Source: Lachnospiraceae bacterium UBA3643
GTDB lineage: Bacteria; Bacillota; Clostridia; Lachnospirales; Lachnospiraceae
Length of the DNA: 5,830 bases
Assembly (NCBI GenBank): GCA_002373855.1
Contig: DFKO01000054.1
Span: forward strand, 1-5,830
Reading direction: 5' to 3'
Below are positions 1 to 4,749 of this stretch, piece after piece. Numbering within the stretch: position 1 is the stretch's first letter; each line of letters starts with the position of its first letter. The notes under the pieces were generated by a model that saw nothing but the letters and a program-made list of their open reading frames with translations, had not been told where the DNA came from and did no database searches. The position numbers and the translations under genes were made by a program.

Positions 1-80
1 AGCGGATCTCCCGGCATAAGAACTGTTTTACCGAAATCTTCCGGTTTTGCATCGATGTGCGGTGTAGGATATGCTGCCAT
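1..80 (-). CDS. deoD: Purine-nucleoside phosphorylase DeoD (N-terminal fragment, runs off the window)
   Basis: Only the first 26 complete codons and two bases of the next are present. The translation starts MAAYPTPHIDAKPEDFGKTV and continues LMPGDP, which matches the start of hexameric DeoD-type phosphorylases (E. coli has TPHINA and VLMPGDPLR at the same places). In that family the His of TPHI (here H8) comes from the neighbouring subunit and the Gly of MPGDP (here G24) binds phosphate. The enzyme splits purine (deoxy)nucleosides with phosphate into base and (deoxy)ribose-1-phosphate in cytosolic purine salvage. The ATG at 78-80 is fixed by a strong GAGGAGG SD (89-95) eight bases upstream. 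A terminator at 172-198 separates it from the sigma/anti-sigma genes, so it is its own unit with a -10 box at 129-134. The identity is firm despite the short fragment; nothing can be said of the rest of the gene. Confidence 0.9.
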   Translation of the reverse strand, partial: MAAYPTPHIDAKPEDFGKTVLMPGDP

Positions 81-128
81 AAGTGTAACCTCCTCATAAT
101 CAAGAATGTTTTAAGAAATACTGTTTTA

Positions 129-134
129 ATTATA
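129..134 (-). promoter_or_regulatory. Candidate -10 box for deoD
   Basis: The minus strand reads a perfect TATAAT here, 48 bases before the deoD start, in an AT-rich gap just downstream of the preceding terminator. No good TTGACA-like -35 lies 16-18 bases upstream and there is no TGn extension, so the promoter may be weak or activator-dependent. Confidence 0.5.
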
Positions 135-171
135 CTCTTTTTTATTTTGAATTTCACCTGAGTTGTCATTT

Positions 172-198
172 AAAAAACCGGCCCATTTAAAGGCCGGC
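172..198 (-). terminator. Intrinsic terminator of the sigma/anti-sigma unit
   Basis: Read on the minus strand, CCGGCC (192-197) and GGCCGG (178-183) form a 6-bp all-GC stem around an 8-nt loop, followed directly by six T (172-177). It begins about 22 bases after the anti-sigma stop codon and precedes deoD, so it ends the upstream unit and insulates deoD. Confidence 0.88.
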
Positions 199-219
199 CT
201 GTTTTATAAAATCCCGTTT

Positions 220-1296
220 TTAATTTCCTGCTGTCGTTGTATCCTGGAGGTTTTCTTCGCTTATTTCATTTGACGATACGGTATTATTATCTCCGTCTGT
301 CCGGTTTTCTGCGCCTTCCGGATCGGCTTCATCACCGGCTGCTCCATTATCCGTGACTGCCGGTGCATCACCTGTAACTGCCTGATTTTCAGATACCGAT
401 ACGATGTTTTCGGATACACTGTTTTCCGATACCGACTCATCCTCATAATATGCAGTATCATTACCCGGCATATCCTCATCTGTCGGAGTCTGAGGGTCCG
501 GCTCGACCTGCACTGCCGGAGTATCTTCATGATCATCCTCCGGTTTGGTTTCAGTCTCAAATCCGCATATTATCTCATTTAACTCTGTGATATTTAAGTA
601 TACGAGATCCTGAGCCGTATATACACCGTATGTCTCGATGATATTTCTGATAAGTGATGCCTTACCTATCGATATCCCGTACGAAAGGGCCATGGCATTT
701 AATTCATCATCATCACATACTACCTGGCTGATTACATTGACTTCCCTGTTGTATGCACTCATCAGACTGTCAATATCCCCGGAGATAGTCTCCTTGATCA
801 CATCTGATTTTTCCGGATCCTTGTTTGTGACAGATACGAGTATGGAATCTGTCTCGCCCATCAGATATCCATGTTCAAACATCGCGCCTATTATGGCATT
901 TACGGCAACCTTTGTCTGAGTACCCGAAAGGTCCATGCCGTCTAATATCTCGGCGCCGTCGTCGTTTACCGCTATGGCAGATATTATTTTGTCATCCCTG
1001 TTTATGTGGAGTTCTATGCCGGGATTGACGTCAATATCAACTACTGTCTCCACCGTCATCCGGGCTCTGCTGATTATCATATCCGCGGATACATTGAGGA
1101 CCAGAAGTACCAGGGCTGCGACGGTGATAAACCTGTAGATCATCTCACGCTTTCTGTTTCTTGCGTCTTTCATGACGATGATACGGTCCCCTAATCCATC
1201 AGTCTCCCTGCATTTTTCAAGGACTCTGGTCTTTATGTCGGGAGTGATATTCTCCACTGCATTTTTCAGTCTGCTCTCAATTATTTCAGATGTCAT
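220..1296 (-). CDS. RsgI-like membrane anti-sigma factor with Asn-Pro self-cleavage motif and acidic SVSEN tail
   Basis: A 358-residue single-pass membrane protein. Residues 1-53 are cytoplasmic and probably hold the cognate sigma factor; the stretch NAVENITPDI resembles N-termini of clostridial anti-sigma factors. Residues 54-73 form the membrane segment. Residues 82 to about 215 match the extracytoplasmic domain of RsgI: VDIDVNPGIEL, then NDDGAEIL, EHGYLMG, SILVSV and GISIGKASLI, as in B. subtilis RsgI (DINPSVEM, NDEGQKVV, ERGYVKK, EILISTV). In studied RsgI proteins the Asn-Pro bond (here N91-P92) breaks by itself, and later release of the outer part starts regulated proteolysis that frees the sigma factor; that this copy does so is inference. 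Residues 252-358 are a low-complexity, very acidic tail with no Lys, one Arg, and three SVSEN copies (288-304). No carbohydrate-binding module is seen. ATG is preceded by AAAGGA, which overlaps the sigma stop codon, implying coupled translation. Confidence 0.85.
   Translation of the reverse strand: MTSEIIESRLKNAVENITPDIKTRVLEKCRETDGLGDRIIVMKDARNRKREMIYRFITVAALVLLVLNVSADMIISRARMTVETVVDIDVNPGIELHINRDDKIISAIAVNDDGAEILDGMDLSGTQTKVAVNAIIGAMFEHGYLMGETDSILVSVTNKDPEKSDVIKETISGDIDSLMSAYNREVNVISQVVCDDDELNAMALSYGISIGKASLIRNIIETYGVYTAQDLVYLNITELNEIICGFETETKPEDDHEDTPAVQVEPDPQTPTDEDMPGNDTAYYEDESVSENSVSENIVSVSENQAVTGDAPAVTDNGAAGDEADPEGAENRTDGDNNTVSSNEISEENLQDTTTAGN
385..435 (-). repeat. SVSEN-coding short repeats in the anti-sigma tail
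   Basis: Three near-identical 15-base units encode SVSEN at residues 288-292, 293-297 and 300-304; the first two are tandem and the third follows two extra residues (I, V). The units differ at the third base of several codons, so the peptide is better conserved than the DNA, which hints at selection or codon drift after an old duplication. The repeats sit in the outermost disordered region. Confidence 0.8.
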
Positions 1297-1303
1297 CTCA
1301 TAA

Positions 1304-1310
1304 GTCCTTT
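1304..1310 (-). promoter_or_regulatory. Anti-sigma SD overlapping the sigma stop codon
   Basis: The minus strand reads AAAGGAC, sharing its first two A with the sigma factor's TAA stop (1309-1311) and lying about eight bases before the anti-sigma ATG. Ribosomes ending on the sigma gene would clear or re-use this site, a usual way to keep sigma and anti-sigma amounts matched. Confidence 0.7.
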
Positions 1311-1887
1311 AATTATCTATTCCCTGATCTGCCAGTTCCTTCTTAAGTTTCTTAAGTGCTCTGTTGTACTTTGAGAGTACTGTCGCCAGCGGCATGTCAT
1401 ACATTTCGGCAATCTCCCGGTGTTTCATCCCTGAGACTGCATGCAGCATGACTATCTGGCTCTCCTCGCTGCTAAGCTTGCTCATCGCCGCCGTCAGTAC
1501 AGCCCTGTCCTCCACGTGAAAATCTCCTGTTCCTTCGCTTAAGTTGTCCCATTCGTATTCTTCGATATCGGCAAACTTTGCTCTGCTCCTGATCTTCATG
1601 AGAGAAAGATTTCTCGCAATTGTGAGTATCCATGCCATCGGTTTTCCCATCGACTTGTACATACCCGCACTCTGACATATCTTTACATATGTATCCTGAA
1701 GCACATCCTCGGCTTCCGTAGGATTTTTCAGAAATGATAATATATATCCATAAAGTGATGAGTTTACCTCTTCGTAAATGTCGGCTATCCTGTCCGTCTC
1801 ACCTTTTGCAATTCTCTTTAAGCTCTTCTCAAGTATTTTGTTTTTGTCATCTTCCGGCGTCCCCATGGTGCTCATAAACAGCAACAT
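1309..1887 (-). CDS. ECF-type RNA polymerase sigma factor
   Basis: A 192-residue sigma-70 family protein with only regions 2 and 4, the ECF layout. Sigma-2 covers about 34-103 and includes EAEDVLQDTYVKI (58-70, core-polymerase contact) and PMAWILTIARN (83-93, promoter -10 recognition). Sigma-4 covers about 130-183, with the helix-turn-helix HREIAEMYDMPLATV at 156-170 and a basic end (RALKKLKKEL) for the -35 element. It directs RNA polymerase to a small regulon, probably for envelope or surface stress since its anti-sigma is a membrane protein just downstream. True SigI proteins are longer and differ in their second half, so I do not call it sigI. The first ATG is chosen because a weak AAAGGG lies about 11 bases before it; Met5 and Met8 lack any SD. 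The 79-base gap upstream has no terminator, and only a poor TTGCAA promoter candidate, so read-through from the kinase-like gene is possible. Confidence 0.9.
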   Translation of the reverse strand: MLLFMSTMGTPEDDKNKILEKSLKRIAKGETDRIADIYEEVNSSLYGYILSFLKNPTEAEDVLQDTYVKICQSAGMYKSMGKPMAWILTIARNLSLMKIRSRAKFADIEEYEWDNLSEGTGDFHVEDRAVLTAAMSKLSSEESQIVMLHAVSGMKHREIAEMYDMPLATVLSKYNRALKKLKKELADQGIDN

Positions 1888-1966
1888 TACACTTTTGTCC
1901 CTTTCAGATAAAAGATAAATTCATAAGCGGACTGTTTTATTGCAAATATTTTTAAATCCGAAAAAA

Positions 1967-2566
1967 TTATTTAACACAGTTCTCGATAATATCCACTGCA
2001 CCGTCTATTCCGAATTTGCCGGTATTCAGACAGATATCATAATGTCTCGAATCTCCCCATATATGATTTGAATAATAGTTATAAAAGCTTGCTCTGTCCT
2101 TGTCGGCTTTTATGATTATCTCCTTGGCCTTTTTCTCATTGACCTGCATCTTTTGCATGATACGGCTGACACGGTTTTCCATATCAGAACTGATAAAGAC
2201 ATGGAAACTGCCGGGAAAATCAGCCAATACATAGTCCGAACATCTGCCTATAAATATACCCGGTCCGTCTTTTGCAAGTTTCCTGATCGTATCAAACTGG
2301 GCCAGATAAATATCAAGTATAAGGGGCCTCTGATATCCTCCGCCGTAGCCTGTAGTTCCAAGCGCCAGTGAATAAAGGAAACTGCCTGTAGGTTTCTCAT
2401 CATGTTTTTCAAACAGTTCTTTTGTATACCCGCTCTTTTTTGATGCTTCCTCAAGGATCTCCTTGTCGTAGATAGGTATACCCAGTCTCTCCGACAGCTT
2501 AAGGCCTACCTCCCTGCCACCGCTGCCAAATTCTCTTCCGATCGTGATTATATTATACGTTCCCAT
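1967..2566 (-). CDS. Cytidylate kinase-like family protein (P-loop kinase fold, role unknown)
   Basis: A 199-residue cytosolic protein. The first strand and loop read ITIGREFGSGGREVG (7-21), the signature of the cytidylate kinase-like family (Cytidylate_kin2): a P-loop position where the usual GKS/T is replaced by GGRE, so the catalytic Lys is absent and Arg18 may stand in. Further landmarks are YDKEIL (33-38), IGRCSDYVL (106-114), and a LID-like DKDRASFYNYY (155-165) rich in Arg and Tyr, then YDICLNTG (176-183). Length is near that of bacterial Cmk (about 220), but this is not orthodox cmk. The true substrate is unknown; phosphorylation of a nucleotide or another small molecule is possible. 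ATG is fixed by GGGAGG five bases upstream. It lies 79 bases before the sigma gene with no terminator between, so it may share that transcript, though the gap is long enough for a separate promoter. Confidence 0.82.
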   Translation of the reverse strand: MGTYNIITIGREFGSGGREVGLKLSERLGIPIYDKEILEEASKKSGYTKELFEKHDEKPTGSFLYSLALGTTGYGGGYQRPLILDIYLAQFDTIRKLAKDGPGIFIGRCSDYVLADFPGSFHVFISSDMENRVSRIMQKMQVNEKKAKEIIIKADKDRASFYNYYSNHIWGDSRHYDICLNTGKFGIDGAVDIIENCVK

Positions 2567-2610
2567 GGTAACCTCCCTCGTTTTTCTAATACATTTACCA
2601 TTGCTCCATG

Positions 2611-2616
2611 ATTATA
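2611..2616 (-). promoter_or_regulatory. Candidate -10 box for the kinase-like gene
   Basis: The minus strand has a perfect TATAAT in an AT-rich context, 44 bases before the ATG. No good -35 lies at 16-18 bases. The 182-base gap 2567-2748 otherwise holds the SD, the cheY terminator and the small palindrome at 2656-2668. Confidence 0.45.
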
Positions 2617-2655
2617 TTTTATCACATCAGCGCATATTCAGGTAGGCAATAAGCG

Positions 2656-2668
2656 GCAGGTAACCTGC
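2656..2668. repeat. Short palindrome upstream of the kinase-like gene promoter
   Basis: GCAGGT and ACCTGC are perfect inverted 6-bp arms around one central base. The centre is about 46 bp upstream of the -10 box on the kinase-gene strand. A one-base centre does not suit a full RNA hairpin, so a DNA-binding operator for a dimeric regulator is the likelier use, if it has one. Confidence 0.4.
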
Positions 2669-2699
2669 ATAAAAATCTTTCAATCACAGGCGTGTGCAT

Positions 2700-2727
2700 A
2701 AAAAAAGGACATGCCGCCTGCATGTCC
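2700..2727 (-). terminator. Strong intrinsic terminator after cheY
   Basis: Read on the minus strand: GGACATGC (2720-2727), a 5-nt loop, GCATGTCC (2707-2714), then seven T (2700-2706). It is an unbroken 8-bp stem with a perfect U-tail, 21 bases after the cheY stop. It is the first clear terminator downstream of luxS, mtnN and cheY and probably ends transcripts from all three. Confidence 0.95.
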
Positions 2728-2748
2728 TCCGATTATTGAAATATTTAA

Positions 2749-3108
2749 TTAACCAACAACCTTCTTAACAGCCTCGATAACACGGTCTGCCTGGAAAGGC
2801 TTTACAATAAAGTCCTTTGCCCCGGACTGGATAGCCTCGATAACCATCGCCTGCTGACCCATTGCCGAACACATGATAACCTTGGCATTGCCATCATTTG
2901 CCCTGATCTCTTTAAGTGCCTGGATACCGTCCTTCTCAGGCATTGTGATATCCATAAGTACAAGATCCGGTTTTACTTCAGCATACTTATTAACAGCTAC
3001 AGCTCCGTTCTCAGCCTCACCAACTACTTCATATCCATTCTTTGAGAGAATGTCCTTAATCATCATTCTCATGAAAGCCGCATCATCAACGATTAAAATC
3101 TTTGCCAT
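2749..3108 (-). CDS. cheY: Chemotaxis response regulator CheY
   Basis: A stand-alone 119-residue receiver domain with no output domain, the normal CheY size. The acid pocket is D8 and D9, the phospho-acceptor is D53 (LMDITMP), the hydroxyl switch residue is S81 (CSAMGQQ) and the conserved Lys is K103 (IVKPF); F100 sits at the aromatic switch position. Whole stretches (VDDAAFMRMM, CSAMGQQAMVIEAI, GAKDFIVKPFQ) match the Thermotoga/Bacillus type CheY. CheA phosphorylates it, and CheY-P then binds the flagellar switch (FliM) to change rotation, so the organism is probably motile. The gene is outside any flagellar or che cluster here. The ATG has GGGAG about ten bases upstream. A good sigma-A-like promoter sits at 3181-3209 and a strong terminator follows the gene, so it can act as a one-gene unit; read-through from mtnN is also possible because no terminator intervenes. 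Confidence 0.95.
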   Translation of the reverse strand: MAKILIVDDAAFMRMMIKDILSKNGYEVVGEAENGAVAVNKYAEVKPDLVLMDITMPEKDGIQALKEIRANDGNAKVIMCSAMGQQAMVIEAIQSGAKDFIVKPFQADRVIEAVKKVVG

Positions 3109-3180
3109 ATTTTTGAAACTCCCATCTGGATTTTTTCGAACTCCCCCGCTATGTTTTTATATACATAACGTACCTATACA

Positions 3181-3209
3181 ATGATAATACATTTTAAACA
3201 TTTTGTCTA
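3181..3209 (-). promoter_or_regulatory. Sigma-A-like promoter of cheY
   Basis: On the minus strand TAGACA (3204-3209) and TATCAT (3181-3186) are separated by exactly 17 bases, each one mismatch from TTGACA and TATAAT. The start would be near 3174, giving a leader of about 66 bases before the cheY ATG. The -35 box lies only eight bases past the mtnN stop codon. Chemotaxis genes in some Bacillota use sigma-D (FliA); I see no clear sigma-D site here. Confidence 0.65.
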
Positions 3210-3217
3210 ATATTTTT

Positions 3218-3916
3218 TTAAATACGTCCGACCATGTCAAGAATCAGAGCGGCACAGTGTTCTGCGGCTTTTTTCTCGAATGTGGGGTAGTCCATCTGTG
3301 CCGAATCATCGGCTTTATCAGAGATAGCCCGGATTACGACAAAAGGCACTTTATTCAGGTAAGCCACATGGGCTATCGCACCGCCCTCCATCTCTGCGCA
3401 GTATCCGTCAAATTCGGCTATCAGTCCTTCCTTAACCTTTTTATCAGATATAAACTGGTCTCCGCTGACTACTCTGCCGGTATATACATTTATATCAGGA
3501 TTGACTTTTTTGCATGTAGCAACTGCCTCATCCCTCATAGCTGCATCAGCCTCAAATGAAAGCCTGTCGATCTGGGGGATCTGACCTTTTTTGTATCCAA
3601 GCGGCGATACGTCCATATCATGCTCTACGGCATCTGTCGATACTACGATATCACCTATGTCTATTACATCTTTAAGGGATCCGGCCACACCTGTGTTGAT
3701 CACATGGGTTACATCAAATAAGTCAACGAGAATCTGGACACAGATACCGGCGTTGACCTTGCCTATACCGCACTTTACAACTACTACATCTGTCCCGTTT
3801 ATCGTACCTTCATTGAATGTCATCCCTGCCTTGGCCACAGTCTTTACGACATTCATCTTTTCTATTAATGTGCTGACCTCCAGGTCCATTGCACCGATAA
3901 TTCCTATTTTCTTCAA
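3218..3916 (-). CDS. mtnN: 5'-methylthioadenosine/S-adenosylhomocysteine nucleosidase (MTAN, Pfs)
   Basis: A 232-residue cytosolic hydrolase of the usual family size (E. coli 232). It cleaves adenine from S-adenosylhomocysteine, methylthioadenosine and 5'-deoxyadenosine. Landmarks are IGIIGAM with the E13 two residues later (water activation), CGIGKVNA (49-56), NTGVAG (74-79) and VSGDQF (150-155) of the phosphorylase fold, AEMEGGAIAH (174-183) with M176/E177 holding the ribose, and RAISDKAD (196-203) with D200 as the acid. It follows luxS by 24 bases; its product S-ribosylhomocysteine is the LuxS substrate, so the two form the activated methyl cycle and AI-2 route. The start codon is TTG (3914-3916), preceded by AGGAGGA with a rather long spacer of 11 bases; the next in-frame ATG is codon 10, which has no SD and would remove the first strand. 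No terminator follows. Confidence 0.96.
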   Translation of the reverse strand: MKKIGIIGAMDLEVSTLIEKMNVVKTVAKAGMTFNEGTINGTDVVVVKCGIGKVNAGICVQILVDLFDVTHVINTGVAGSLKDVIDIGDIVVSTDAVEHDMDVSPLGYKKGQIPQIDRLSFEADAAMRDEAVATCKKVNPDINVYTGRVVSGDQFISDKKVKEGLIAEFDGYCAEMEGGAIAHVAYLNKVPFVVIRAISDKADDSAQMDYPTFEKKAAEHCAALILDMVGRI

Positions 3917-3927
3917 TGTATTTATTT

Positions 3928-3934
3928 TCCTCCT
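3928..3934 (-). promoter_or_regulatory. mtnN SD that supports a TTG start
   Basis: AGGAGGA lies between the luxS stop (3941-3943) and the TTG at 3914-3916, 11 bases from the latter. No ATG or GTG in the mtnN frame lies between it and codon 10, so the site decides for TTG initiation. Its closeness to the luxS stop suggests re-initiation or coupling. Confidence 0.8.
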
Positions 3935-3940
3935 GTCTGA

Positions 3941-4420
3941 TCAAACCGGATAAATGAGATGCTTTTCATCTATTCCGTAAAGTGTATTATCAAGATATCT
4001 TTTTGCCAGATAGTTTGCCATCGGCAGATTCATATCGAGATAATTGCCGCAGTCCTTAGGTGACGCACCGGGTACAGCATCATGGAAATCCCTGATAAAC
4101 TCAAACATCCTGACCATCAGATCCACGATATCCTTTGACTCAAGGTCGCCTGCAAGTATCAGATAAAATCCTGTCCTGCAGCCCATAGGTCCAAAGTATA
4201 TGATCTTGTCTTTATATTCGGGATCGTTGCGCAGATATGTGGCCGCAAGATGCTCTATGGTATGCATCTCAGCCGTATTCATGACAGGCTCCTCATTGGG
4301 AGATGTCATACGCAGATCAAATGTTGTGAGTGTCTCCGCGCCGACATGATCTTTTCTCGATACATACACGCCGGGCTGAAGTTTAATGTGATCGATTGTA
4401 AAACTTGCTATCTTTTCCAA
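3941..4420 (-). CDS. luxS: S-ribosylhomocysteine lyase LuxS
   Basis: A 159-residue metalloenzyme, the standard LuxS size. It turns S-ribosylhomocysteine into homocysteine and 4,5-dihydroxy-2,3-pentanedione, which cyclises to autoinducer-2. The metal site is H53 and H57 of HTIEH with the third ligand C124 in KDCGNY; E56 is the general base and C81 in GPMGCRTG the second catalytic residue. The N-terminal FTIDHIKLQPGVYV is the usual substrate-binding and dimer segment. All key residues are present, so it should be active. It is read as one unit with mtnN. The start is TTG (4418-4420), with AAAAGGAGA nine bases upstream, an ideal spacing; no earlier in-frame ATG fits. Upstream lie a 9-bp hairpin (4447-4468) and a 104-base gap to the small unknown gene. 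No SAM or SAH riboswitch consensus was recognised in that leader. Confidence 0.97.
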   Translation of the reverse strand: MEKIASFTIDHIKLQPGVYVSRKDHVGAETLTTFDLRMTSPNEEPVMNTAEMHTIEHLAATYLRNDPEYKDKIIYFGPMGCRTGFYLILAGDLESKDIVDLMVRMFEFIRDFHDAVPGASPKDCGNYLDMNLPMANYLAKRYLDNTLYGIDEKHLIYPV

Positions 4421-4428
4421 TTTTTATA

Positions 4429-4437
4429 TCTCCTTTT
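4429..4437 (-). promoter_or_regulatory. luxS SD that supports a TTG start
   Basis: AAAAGGAGA with AGGAG ending nine bases before the TTG at 4418-4420. LuxS proteins begin within a few residues of the FTIDH segment, which agrees with this start. The site is only nine bases after the leader hairpin, so that structure could affect ribosome access. Confidence 0.85.
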
Positions 4438-4446
4438 ACTAACAAA

Positions 4447-4468
4447 GGGGATGAGAAATCTCATCCCC
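4447..4468 (-). terminator. Hairpin in the luxS leader: attenuator-like terminator or 5' stem
   Basis: On the minus strand GGGGATGAG (4460-4468) pairs perfectly with CTCATCCCC (4447-4455) over nine bp around a 4-base loop, followed by TTTGTTAGT. The U-tail is broken by a G, so termination may be partial. It lies 57 bases after the stop of the small gene and nine bases before the luxS SD. A promoter cannot fit between hairpin and SD, so luxS transcripts either read through it or begin at its foot; a TATTAT (4469-4474) sits just before it but has no good -35. Confidence 0.6.
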
Positions 4469-4519
4469 ATAATAAGCCCAAAATATCCCGGACATCCTAT
4501 CCGATAAAATTCAAACAGA

Positions 4520-4538
4520 TTAACTTAAGAGAAGTTAA
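4520..4538. repeat. Inverted repeat spanning the stop codon of the small gene
   Basis: TTAACTT (4520-4526) and AAGTTAA (4532-4538) are perfect 7-bp arms around five bases, and the stop codon 4525-4527 lies in it. The stem is AT-rich with no T-run after it, so it is not a convincing terminator. It may protect the mRNA 3' end, bind a protein, or be chance. Confidence 0.4.
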
Positions 4539-4722
4539 CGCTGTCTATTGTAAGAATGGATGCTGCCTTAACAGTCTGCTTATCAATCTTGCCCTGTGCC
4601 TCTTCTTTTGTCTTTGCTTTTATAGCCTGAGAAATATCACTTGTGAAATAAAAACCTCTCATGAATTTCTCTGCCATATACTCGCCGGATTTTGTATCTC
4701 TTATAACAAATTTCTCTGCCAT
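4525..4722 (-). CDS. Small protein of unknown function (65 aa) with duplicated N-terminal MAEKF
   Basis: Not recognised as a named family. The gene looks real: ATG follows a perfect AAGGAGGT about eight bases away, with an extended -10 promoter just upstream. The protein is cytosolic in style, Lys-rich, without signal peptide, membrane segment, or Cys. It begins MAEKFVIRDTKSGEY and repeats MAEKF at 16-20, the coding DNA sharing 14 identical bases. Next come FYFTSDISQAIKAKTKEEAQGKI (24-46 in part: aromatic-T-S-D-I, then A-K-x-K-T-K-E-E-A) and a hydrophobic end AASILTIDSVNF. The pattern of two short strands, then an FTSDI turn and a charged helix resembles many small uncharacterised bacterial and phage proteins, but no function follows from that. 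It is upstream of luxS on the same strand, separated by 104 bases and a hairpin, so partial co-transcription is possible. The opposite-strand frame over this locus is hydrophobic and Cys-rich with no SD and is judged a shadow. Confidence 0.78.
   Translation of the reverse strand: MAEKFVIRDTKSGEYMAEKFMRGFYFTSDISQAIKAKTKEEAQGKIDKQTVKAASILTIDSVNFS
4664..4722 (-). repeat. 14-base in-frame direct repeat at the start of the small gene
   Basis: ATGGCAGAGAAATT occurs at 4709-4722 (start codon) and again at 4664-4677, 45 bases apart, in the same frame. The first copy has the SD, the second does not, so the second ATG is probably an internal Met. The repeat may reflect a duplicated N-terminus. Confidence 0.7.
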
Positions 4723-4749
4723 AAAAGTCCACCTCCTTTTACTTCTATA

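Noticed and set aside
638..919. Plus-strand open frames opposite the anti-sigma gene (also 935-1138 and 1006-1194)
   Set aside because: They mirror the RsgI-domain coding strand, are Ser/Ile-rich and lack initiation sites.
1864..1875. Later start for the sigma factor at Met5 or Met8
   Set aside because: Neither has any SD, whereas Met1 has a modest AAAGGG. N-terminal extra residues remain uncertain but do not affect the domains.
1888..1966. Autoregulated SigI-type or ECF promoter before the sigma gene
   Set aside because: No CCCCC-type -35 with CGAA -10 and no GGAAC-type -35 is present; only a poor TTGCAA/AATTTA pair. Self-regulation cannot be claimed.
3094..3125. Ten-codon leader peptide overlapping the cheY start (ATG at 3123-3125)
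   Set aside because: The G-rich stretch before it is 15 bases away, too far for an SD, and the GGGAG nearer by serves cheY. No attenuator follows.
3203..3559. 118-codon plus-strand open frame opposite mtnN
   Set aside because: Antisense to an intact, conserved enzyme gene; the protein is unlike any family and has no SD. The same applies to 3591-3953.
4421..4524. SAM or SAH riboswitch in the luxS leader
   Set aside because: The methyl-cycle context makes one plausible, but none of the S-box or SAH consensus cores that I know appear and the only strong helix is the single 9-bp hairpin.
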